Shown one piece after another: positions 1 through 5,914 of a DNA stretch of 6,302 nucleotides; the stretch's first letter is position 1, and every line of letters begins with the position of its first letter. The notes below the pieces were generated by a model, which worked only from the letters and a program-made list of their open reading frames with translations, did not search any database and was not told the origin of the DNA. The position numbers and the translations under genes are program-made. The stretch lies in the NCBI GenBank assembly GCA_002707765.1, contig PANV01000035.1, positions 1 through 6,302 of the forward strand, written 5' to 3'. This DNA comes from Fidelibacterota bacterium (GTDB lineage: Bacteria > Fidelibacterota > Marinisomatia > SCGC-AAA003-L08 > D37C17).

Positions 1-708
1 CTCAATATGTTTTAAAAATTTTAGTCCCAAACCTTTACCAGAGGATGCTCCTTCAATTAAACCTGGAATATCAGCAACAACAAAACTTTTAAATTCATGA
101 AATCTAACAATACCTAAATTTGGTTCCAAAGTAGTAAATGGATAATCTGCTACCTTAGGTTTAGCATTTGAAATTTTAGAAATAAGAGTAGACTTACCTG
201 CATTAGGAAAACCTACTAATCCAACATCTGCTAAAACTTTAAGTTCTAGCTCAAGTTTTTTTTCTTCTCCTTCCTGACCAGAATTTGCTTTTCTCGGAGC
301 AGGATTATTCTGTGTTTTAAATCTTGCATTACCAAAACCTCCGTTTCCTCCTCTAGCAATGATAATTTCTTTTTTATCATCTTTTAAATCGTCAATAAAA
401 TTATTAGTCTCGACATTTCTAATTATTGTACCTAAAGGAACTCTTATAATAATATCAGCACCATTTTTACCATGCATATTTTTTCCTCTGCCATCTTCAC
501 CTTTTTTGGCAAAATACCTTTTATTATAAGAAACATCATGAAGTGTTGATAAATTAGAATCTGAAACTACAATTACATGGCCTCCTCGACCTCCATCACC
601 TCCAGCAGGGCCTCCTTTAGGACGAAATTTTTCTCTCAGAAAAGCTGAACAACCATTCCCACCATTGCCTGCCTTAACGTGAATAGATGCAAAATCAATG
701 AAATTCAT
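1..708 (-). CDS. obg: Obg family GTPase (ribosome assembly), partial: C-terminus outside window
   Basis: Obg/CgtA is an essential GTP-binding protein that associates with the large ribosomal subunit and links its maturation to nucleotide state. The window holds the first 236 codons, in frame to base 1. The N-terminal Obg fold is clear from its glycine-rich segments: GNGGNG (14-19), GGPAGGDGGRGG (32-43) and GGNGGFGN (120-127). The G domain then begins with P-loop GFPNAGKST (166-174), switch I around YPFTTLEPNLG (189-199) and the G3 motif DIPG (213-216). The NKxD and SAx motifs and any C-terminal domain lie outside the window, so total length is unknown (family members are usually about 330-450 residues). 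The ATG at 708-706 follows the icd stop by two bases. No good Shine-Dalgarno is visible, so translation probably depends on ribosomes finishing icd. Identity is very secure; the icd neighbour is unusual, since obg most often sits by rplU-rpmA. Confidence 0.97.
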   Translation of the reverse strand, partial: MNFIDFASIHVKAGNGGNGCSAFLREKFRPKGGPAGGDGGRGGHVIVVSDSNLSTLHDVSYNKRYFAKKGEDGRGKNMHGKNGADIIIRVPLGTIIRNVETNNFIDDLKDDKKEIIIARGGNGGFGNARFKTQNNPAPRKANSGQEGEEKKLELELKVLADVGLVGFPNAGKSTLISKISNAKPKVADYPFTTLEPNLGIVRFHEFKSFVVADIPGLIEGASSGKGLGLKFLKHIE

Positions 709-710
709 TT

Positions 711-2009
711 TTACATATTTGAAATTATTGCATCTCCAAACTCAGAACACTTCAGTAGAGTAGCATTCTCCATTTGTCTCGCAAAATCATAAGTCACTTT
801 TTTCTGAGTAAAAGTTTTATTCATACCATTTTGAATAAGGTCAGCAGCTTCAAACCAACCTAAATGTCTTAACATCATTTCTCCTGATAAGATAACTGAG
901 CTAGGATTGACTTTATCTTGACCAGCATATTTTGGAGCAGTTCCATGAGTAGCTTCAAATAGAGCTTTGCCAGTCATATAGTTAATATTTGCACCAGGAG
1001 CAATACCGATTCCACCAACTTGAGCAGCTAAGGCATCTGAAATATAATCACCATTTAAATTCATTGTAGCAATAACATCGTATTCGTCAGGTCTAGTTAA
1101 AATTTGTTGTAAAAATGCATCTGCTATGACATCTTTTATAATAATTTTTCCTTGACTAATTGCTTCATTTTGAACCTTATTAGCTGTTTCAGTACCATCA
1201 GATTCAGCAATTTTATCATATTGACTCCAGGTAAAAACTTTATCTGAATAATTTTTTTCAGCAATTTCGTAACCCCATTGTTTAAATCCACCTTCTGTAA
1301 ACTTCATTATATTACCTTTATGAACAAGAGTAACACTTTTACGATTATTGCTAATTGCATAGTCTATAGCAGCAGAAACTAGCCTATCTGTACCTTCTCT
1401 AGATATTGGTTTTATACCCAAACCACAACTATCTGGAAATCTTATTTTATTATATCTATCAGCAAACTCTTCATTTAAGAATTTGAGAAACTTTTTAGCA
1501 TCATCACTTCCTTCCTTGAATTCGATACCAGCATAAATATCTTCAGTATTTTCTCTGAAAATTGACATATCAATTTTATGAGGTTCTTTTACAGGAGAAG
1601 GAACATTATCAAACCACATTACAGGTCGCAGGCAAACGTATAAATCTAACTTTTGTCTTAAAGCTACATTAATAGATCTAATTCCACCTCCTATTGGAGT
1701 AGTAAGAGGCCCTTTAATGGCTATTAAGTATTTATTAATCATATCTAGAGTTTCTTCAGGCAACCATGTATTAGGACCATAAACATCGTTAGCTTTATCA
1801 CCAGCATATACCTCAAGCCACTCAATCTTTTTTTTACCTTGATATGCTTTTTTAACAGCCGTATCAAGTACTTTTTGAGAAGCAGACCAAATATCAGGGC
1901 CAATACCATCTCCTTCAATAAATGGAATTATTGGATTATCAGGAACTTTTAAAACATTATTAACCATTGTTATTGCTGAGCCAGCGGAAGGTACTTTTAC
2001 TTGCGACAT
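711..2009 (-). CDS. icd: NADP-dependent isocitrate dehydrogenase
   Basis: A cytoplasmic TCA-cycle enzyme that oxidatively decarboxylates isocitrate to 2-oxoglutarate and makes NADPH. The 432-residue protein is full length and of the E. coli Icd type (416 residues there). Isocitrate-site residues are present: S112 and N114 in RSINVALRQ, R118, R128, R152, Y159 and K231, plus metal ligands D293, D321 and D325. K360, Y361, V367, Y407 and R411 match the NADP-contacting residues of the E. coli enzyme (numbered from memory as K344, Y345, V351, Y391, R395), so NADP rather than NAD is predicted. S112 matches the serine that AceK phosphorylates in enterics, but no aceK is seen here. Compared with E. 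coli there are about nine extra residues between K231 and D293 and two more after GANI (342). The ATG start is fixed by a strong GAGGAG five bases upstream and by N-terminal similarity. The gene ends two bases before obg. Confidence 0.98.
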   Translation of the reverse strand: MSQVKVPSAGSAITMVNNVLKVPDNPIIPFIEGDGIGPDIWSASQKVLDTAVKKAYQGKKKIEWLEVYAGDKANDVYGPNTWLPEETLDMINKYLIAIKGPLTTPIGGGIRSINVALRQKLDLYVCLRPVMWFDNVPSPVKEPHKIDMSIFRENTEDIYAGIEFKEGSDDAKKFLKFLNEEFADRYNKIRFPDSCGLGIKPISREGTDRLVSAAIDYAISNNRKSVTLVHKGNIMKFTEGGFKQWGYEIAEKNYSDKVFTWSQYDKIAESDGTETANKVQNEAISQGKIIIKDVIADAFLQQILTRPDEYDVIATMNLNGDYISDALAAQVGGIGIAPGANINYMTGKALFEATHGTAPKYAGQDKVNPSSVILSGEMMLRHLGWFEAADLIQNGMNKTFTQKKVTYDFARQMENATLLKCSEFGDAIISNM

Positions 2010-2088
2010 TATTTCTCCTCTATTTTAGTAACCTAAATTACAAAAAATATAGATATTATCCTTAACTAATATTATTGAATCATACTTG
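2010..2088 (-). promoter_or_regulatory. 79-base gap between permease and icd; possible icd-obg promoter
   Basis: This is the only gap over 13 bases in the window. It is very AT-rich on both strands and ends in the icd ribosome-binding site. TATAAT-like hexamers occur on the minus strand (TAATAT at 2058-2053, TATATT at 2051-2046, TAAAAT at 2027-2022). None has a convincing -35 partner at 16-18 bases, and in DNA this AT-rich such matches are expected by chance. No stable GC stem followed by a T-run is present, so I see no intrinsic terminator for the upstream genes. A promoter here is inferred from position only. Confidence 0.25.
2015..2020 (-). promoter_or_regulatory. Strong Shine-Dalgarno sequence of icd
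   Basis: The minus strand reads GAGGAG with a five-base spacer (AAATA) before the icd ATG at 2009-2007. It is the strongest ribosome-binding site in the window. It supports M1 as the start rather than the internal M15, and suggests that icd is translated independently of the upstream permease. Confidence 0.85.
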
Positions 2089-3993
2089 CTATACAGGCCA
2101 GAAATATAAAATTAATGGAGTTCCAATTGTAGCTATGATAATCTCCAATGGTAGGCCCATTTTCCAATAATCTGAAAATTTATATCCTCCTGGACCAAGG
2201 ATTATAGCATTGCATTGATGTCCAATTGGAGTTAAAAAAGCACATGACGCTCCAACAGCTACTGACATTAAGAAAGGATCTATATTTAAGTTTAAAGAAA
2301 GACCGATTCCTGCTGCAATTGGAGCCATTATCAAAGCTGTTGCAGCGTTATTAATTATATCTGATAAACACATAGTAATAACCATAATTATTGCTATAAT
2401 CATCCAAATAGGCAATCCATAAGTTAGAGACACTAAAACATTTGCCAAAATGGCTGAAGTCCCTGTTGATTCTAATGCATTGCTTAAAGGAATCATAGAA
2501 CCTAGTAAGATGATTATTGGCCAATCAATAAATCTGTATAATTGGTTCATTGGAAGAATCCCAGTAAAAACATATAATAGGATTGCTAAAATAAATGCAA
2601 GTGTTGTAGGTAAAAATCCTAAAACACTCAAAATTATTACACCAATAAAAATTGATAAAGATAAAGTTATTTTAGAGTAAACTCCTATTTGAACTTCCCT
2701 CTCCTCAAAAGGAATTAAATGTAGAGTATTAATTAAGTTTTCTAAAATATCGGCATTACCTTGAATCAATAATACATCACCTACTTTAAATTTTATTTTA
2801 CTTAAACCTTTTCTTATTGGCTTGTTCCTCCTAGCTACAGCCATCAAAGTAAGAGAGTTTGAACTACATCTTCTGAGATATGTTCTATTTCTATTATTTA
2901 ATTTTGATTCTGGTGTTATTAGTAATTCTTTATAAGTTGTATTATCATCCTTTAGTTTATCGATTCTTTGTCGCATTTTTTTTGTGAATCTTATTTCTAA
3001 ATCATTCATCATTAATTTTAAGTCTACAGGATCTGTTTTTATCAAAAATTTATCATCTTCCTTTATGATATAATTATCATTTACTTTATTTAAATCACCT
3101 TTATCATTTATTGTACCAATAATACTTAGTTTATCATCAGTAAATTTTTCAACTTCATTTATTTTTAAACCTAAAAGTTTACAATTTTCTGGTATTCTGA
3201 TTTCAGTAATGTATTCATCAATTGAAAAAACAGACTCACTTCCTGGTTTTTTGTATGATTTTTTTGGTATAAATCTCCATCCTAAAATTGTAATAAAAAT
3301 AATACCAATTATTGAAATTGACAGTCCTACAGGAGAAAAATCAAACATACTAAATGCTGATGGCTCAAAATTATTTAATTCAATATTTTTACTTAAAAAA
3401 TAATTGTATGATTCTGATTCAGAATCAAGTAAAGCTTGTGATTTAATACTTTCTAAATAATCTTTTCTAAAATTTGCAATAATGATATTTGGGGGTGTTC
3501 CAATCATTGTTATCATTCCACCTAGAATACTTGCAAAAGCTAATGGCATTAGAATTATTGTTGGTGACCTTCTTTGTTTTGCAGATGTCTTTACTGCAAC
3601 CGGCATCATTAGTGCGAGAGCTCCCACATTATTCATAAGACCAGATAAAATTGATGCTACACTGCTCAATGTAAAAATATGAGAAAATTTATTTTTTGAA
3701 TACGGTGTAATTTCACGTGATATCATATCAACCACACCTGAATTATGTAATGCTCTACTAATAATTAAAACTGCCACGACAGTTATAACAGCTGGATGAC
3801 CAAAACCTAAAAAAATTTGAGATTTGTCAATTATTATATTTGATTGAAAATTAAATGAAACTAATAATGAATGGGTTATAAAAAGTAACATCAAAGAAAT
3901 TAATGAAACAACATCATATCTCCATTTTGAAAACGTAAACAATGAAAATGTAATGCACAAAATAAGTAATATTGCAACTTGATCAATTAACAA
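2089..3993 (-). CDS. SLC13/DASS-type permease with two internal RCK_C (TrkA-C) domains
   Basis: A predicted inner-membrane secondary transporter of the divalent anion:Na+ symporter type; the substrate is not determinable here. Residues 1-242 and about 438-634 are hydrophobic, multi-helix halves. The N-half has GFGHPAVITV (63-72), the hairpin motif MNNVGALALMMP (120-131) and IGTPPN (164-169). The C-half repeats the pattern with INNAATALIMAP (547-558) and TPIGHQCN (588-595), then GPGGYKFSDYW (600-610). The paired NN motifs are where DASS proteins place their Na+/substrate sites. Between the halves lie two soluble RCK_C-like segments, about 257-333 and 352-428, each with a basal EIRI/ELLI-type strand and a late GD/DD-x-hydrophobic strand, joined by a charged stretch. 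Such domains are known to occur in SLC13 proteins and may sense a ligand. The start is a TTG with an AAAGGG nine bases upstream; the next in-frame Met is residue 35, inside the first hydrophobic region, so TTG is preferred. The gene begins 13 bases after pta. Confidence 0.93.
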   Translation of the reverse strand: MLIDQVAILLILCITFSLFTFSKWRYDVVSLISLMLLFITHSLLVSFNFQSNIIIDKSQIFLGFGHPAVITVVAVLIISRALHNSGVVDMISREITPYSKNKFSHIFTLSSVASILSGLMNNVGALALMMPVAVKTSAKQRRSPTIILMPLAFASILGGMITMIGTPPNIIIANFRKDYLESIKSQALLDSESESYNYFLSKNIELNNFEPSAFSMFDFSPVGLSISIIGIIFITILGWRFIPKKSYKKPGSESVFSIDEYITEIRIPENCKLLGLKINEVEKFTDDKLSIIGTINDKGDLNKVNDNYIIKEDDKFLIKTDPVDLKLMMNDLEIRFTKKMRQRIDKLKDDNTTYKELLITPESKLNNRNRTYLRRCSSNSLTLMAVARRNKPIRKGLSKIKFKVGDVLLIQGNADILENLINTLHLIPFEEREVQIGVYSKITLSLSIFIGVIILSVLGFLPTTLAFILAILLYVFTGILPMNQLYRFIDWPIIILLGSMIPLSNALESTGTSAILANVLVSLTYGLPIWMIIAIIMVITMCLSDIINNAATALIMAPIAAGIGLSLNLNIDPFLMSVAVGASCAFLTPIGHQCNAIILGPGGYKFSDYWKMGLPLEIIIATIGTPLILYFWPV

Positions 3994-4002
3994 AATTTTT
4001 TA

Positions 4003-4008
4003 CCCTTT
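4003..4008 (-). promoter_or_regulatory. Shine-Dalgarno of the permease, overlapping the pta stop codon
   Basis: The minus strand reads AAAGGG, with its first bases inside the pta TAA stop (4009-4007) and GGG at 4005-4003. Nine bases separate it from the TTG at 3993-3991. The site supports that non-ATG start and implies that ribosomes terminating on pta can restart on the permease. Confidence 0.6.
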
Positions 4009-4921
4009 AAATTTTGCTTTCCAATGCAGAAATTAAAGATATTGAAACTATATCATCTACGTTACAACCTCTAGATAAATCATGTACAGGCTTATTCAAA
4101 CCCTGAAGAAGAGGTCCCCAAGCACTATAACCAGCGAGATATTGCGTAATTTTATATGCAATATTCCCAGCATTTAAATCAGGAAAAATAAATACATTTG
4201 CCTCACCTTTTAAAATTGAATTTTTATTTTTTCTAAATGCAATACTTTCTTTAATAGCTGCATCAAATTGAATTTCGCCTTCACACAAGATTTCGGGATA
4301 TTTTTTTTTGAAAATAGAAACTGCTTCTTTAACCTTCTTTATTGTGTAATGTTCAGAACTACCATCTGTTGAAAAAGATAGAAATGCCAACTTTGGGAGC
4401 TCGTTTGCAATTAGCTCATGTGTTTTTGCAGCATTATATGCAATTGAGGCTAGTTGATTTGAATTTGGTTCCGGGATAACACCACAATCCGCATAAGTAT
4501 AAACTTTAGATTCATCAGGTGCAATCATAAAGAAACAACTTGAAATCCACTTAGATTGTTTATTAAGACCAATAATCCGCATGGAGGACTTAATTACTTC
4601 TGCAGATGAAAATATTGAACCAGCAACAACACAATCTGCTTGATTCATGTCGAGTAGAGTCAAAGCTTTGATTAATGGATTTTTAACATAATCAATTAAC
4701 ATTGATTCAGTCCAATTTTTTGTGAATCTTTTTGTTTTAATATTTTTTATATATGACTCATCTTCGTTGAAAGTTGAAATATCTAAAACATTTAAACCAA
4801 TTGACTTTAATATTTCTGAAGCAGATTTAACCCTTTCATCTTTAAACTCAGGTAATATTATTTTTATTTTTGATTCAGAAACTTCTTCAATTATTTTATC
4901 TAAATATTTACTTCTGTTCAT
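4007..4921 (-). CDS. pta: Phosphate acetyltransferase (phosphotransacetylase), short single-domain form
   Basis: A cytoplasmic enzyme that interconverts acetyl-CoA + Pi and acetyl phosphate + CoA. The 304 residues are only the catalytic PTA_PTB domain, without the long regulatory N-terminus of E. coli Pta, and slightly shorter than the usual 320-335. Recognisable blocks are ILPEFKDERV (22-31), ADCVVAG (95-101), YADCGVIPEPNSNQLASIA (143-161), FLSFSTDGS (180-188), ANVFIFPDLNAGNIAYK (241-257) and GLNKPVHDLSRG (274-285). S283, R284 and D290 match the catalytic-site Ser-Arg...Asp of Methanosarcina Pta (S309, R310, D316, recalled). The SRG block favours acetyl- over butyryltransferase. The ATG at 4921 overlaps coaD by 14 bases, sits on a run of nine A, and has no Shine-Dalgarno, so translation likely depends on coupling with coaD. 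No acetate kinase gene lies in the window. Context allows acetate overflow, acetate assimilation, or recovery of acetyl phosphate from sulfoacetaldehyde breakdown, none of which can be chosen here. Confidence 0.94.
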   Translation of the reverse strand: MNRSKYLDKIIEEVSESKIKIILPEFKDERVKSASEILKSIGLNVLDISTFNEDESYIKNIKTKRFTKNWTESMLIDYVKNPLIKALTLLDMNQADCVVAGSIFSSAEVIKSSMRIIGLNKQSKWISSCFFMIAPDESKVYTYADCGVIPEPNSNQLASIAYNAAKTHELIANELPKLAFLSFSTDGSSEHYTIKKVKEAVSIFKKKYPEILCEGEIQFDAAIKESIAFRKNKNSILKGEANVFIFPDLNAGNIAYKITQYLAGYSAWGPLLQGLNKPVHDLSRGCNVDDIVSISLISALESKI

Positions 4922-5396
4922 TTTTTTTTATATTAATTTTATCTTGAACAAATTGTGGGACATATTTTGATATATCTCCTCCAAGCGAAGATACTTCCTT
5001 AATAAGAGATGAGCTAATGTGTACATATTTTATATTGGGCATTAAAAAAACTGTATCAATTCGTTTATTTAGACTATTGTTCATCATTGCCATTTTAAAC
5101 TCATATTCGAAATCAGATAACCCCCTTATTCCTCGTACAATTGCACTGGCATTTTTTAATTTAGCATAATTAATTAACAAGCCATTAAATTGATCAACTT
5201 TTACGTTAGTTATTTCTTTAGTAACTTTTGAAATCATTTCAATTCTTTCATTTATACTAAAGAAAGATTCCTTTTTACTTTCATTTGTTACAGCAATAAT
5301 TAACTCATCAAATAAATTAGAAGATCTATTAATAATGTCTAAATGACCATTAGTTATTGGATCGAAAGTTCCAGGATAAATTGCAATTTTTTTCAT
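4908..5396 (-). CDS. coaD: Phosphopantetheine adenylyltransferase (PPAT)
   Basis: Transfers AMP from ATP to 4'-phosphopantetheine, giving dephospho-CoA, the penultimate step of CoA synthesis, in the cytoplasm. With the ATG at 5396 the protein has 162 residues, close to E. coli CoaD (159). The nucleotidyltransferase signature TNGH (15-18) has the catalytic histidine at position 18 as in E. coli. R88 and R91 lie in VRGIRGLSDFEYEF (87-100), and the C-terminal ISSSLIKEV block starts at 127. A longer reading frame from a TTG at 5408 exists. The ATG is preferred because GGGAG lies five bases before it, because MKKIAIYPGTFDP is the usual N-terminus, and because the ATG overlaps the rsmD stop as ATGA. 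The 3' end overlaps pta by 14 bases. rsmD-coaD is a widespread gene pair. All recognisable motifs are intact. Confidence 0.97.
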   Translation of the reverse strand: MKKIAIYPGTFDPITNGHLDIINRSSNLFDELIIAVTNESKKESFFSINERIEMISKVTKEITNVKVDQFNGLLINYAKLKNASAIVRGIRGLSDFEYEFKMAMMNNSLNKRIDTVFLMPNIKYVHISSSLIKEVSSLGGDISKYVPQFVQDKINIKKNEQK

Positions 5397-5914
5397 TTTT
5401 TCTCCCAAATCACTATTTGCGTATTTCCGAAATATTTAATTTTAACAGGAATATTGTCATCAATATTTTGCCTATGGGATTCATAACAGAATATTCCTCC
5501 ATCTTTAACCAAAGAAATAACAGAAGGAAAAATTTCTTCGAATGAAAACTTTCCATATGGAGGATCAGCAAAAACTATATCATATTTATCTTTATCGAAA
5601 TTCAAAAAATTTATCACATCTGATTTAATTACTACAGAATTTTCTTTAATACCTAGCTTTTCAATATTTTTTTCTATTAACTGAGCTATTCTGTATCTTT
5701 TTTCTATAAATTTAACTTCCTTAGCTCCTCTACTGATTGACTCAATACCTAAAGTGCCCATTCCTGCAAATAAATCTAGAATTGATTTATTTTCAAAATC
5801 TCTAATAGAATCAAATATAGACTTTCTGACTTTGGCTTGCGTAGGTCTAATATCTTCATTTTTATAATTGTGTAATTTTCTACCCTTTAAATTACCTGAT
5901 ATTATTCTAATCAT
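5393..5914 (-). CDS. rsmD: 16S rRNA (guanine(966)-N2)-methyltransferase RsmD
   Basis: A SAM-dependent enzyme that methylates N2 of G966 in 16S rRNA during small-subunit assembly. The 173 residues (E. coli about 198) contain the RsmD N-terminal signature RIISGNLKGRKL (3-14) and the RPTQAKVRKSIFDSI block (23-37). They also contain SAM-binding motif I, ILDLFAGMGTLGIE (45-58), an acidic residue after motif II (FIEKR, 69-73), and the catalytic DPPYGK (117-122) in motif IV. The C-terminus is short but reaches the expected last strand (TQIVIWEKK). The ATG at 5914 overlaps the upstream gene's TGA as ATGA, with a weak AGG ten bases before it. The stop overlaps the coaD start in the same way, so three consecutive genes are translationally coupled. 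Alternatives such as another DPPY N-methyltransferase are unlikely given the N-terminal signature and the coaD partner. Confidence 0.96.
   Translation of the reverse strand: MIRIISGNLKGRKLHNYKNEDIRPTQAKVRKSIFDSIRDFENKSILDLFAGMGTLGIESISRGAKEVKFIEKRYRIAQLIEKNIEKLGIKENSVVIKSDVINFLNFDKDKYDIVFADPPYGKFSFEEIFPSVISLVKDGGIFCYESHRQNIDDNIPVKIKYFGNTQIVIWEKK
5402..5406 (-). promoter_or_regulatory. Shine-Dalgarno that fixes the coaD start
   Basis: The minus strand reads GGGAG followed by AAAAA and the ATG at 5396-5394. It lies inside the last codons of rsmD. It would be part of the coding sequence if coaD began at the upstream TTG (5408), so it argues for the shorter 162-residue CoaD. Confidence 0.75.

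Noticed and set aside
2046..2062. Possible hairpin plus T-run as an intrinsic terminator after the permease
   Set aside because: The only self-complementary part, GATAATATC, would leave a one-base loop or a three-base stem of A/T pairs, so it is too weak to terminate transcription.
2450..2680. Plus-strand open frame of 76 codons inside the permease gene
   Set aside because: It lies antisense within a clear transporter gene, in the region of its conserved membrane helices. It has no recognisable motif, and all other genes are on the minus strand.
3209..3682. Two plus-strand open frames of 64 and 66 codons inside the permease gene
   Set aside because: They are shadows of conserved membrane-helix and linker coding in the real frame, and they have no family resemblance.
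4722..4970. Plus-strand open frame of 82 codons across the pta start and coaD end
   Set aside because: It is antisense to two well-identified genes. Its hydrophobic, Phe/Ile-rich content is what the complement of Lys/Asn-rich coding produces.
5397..5408. Longer coaD start at a TTG four codons upstream
   Set aside because: GGGAG would be coding in that case, while it sits five bases from an ATG that gives the standard MKKIAIYPGTFDP N-terminus and an ATGA overlap with rsmD.
5357..5545. Plus-strand open frame of 62 codons over the coaD/rsmD junction
   Set aside because: It is antisense to conserved motifs of both genes, with no supporting motif.
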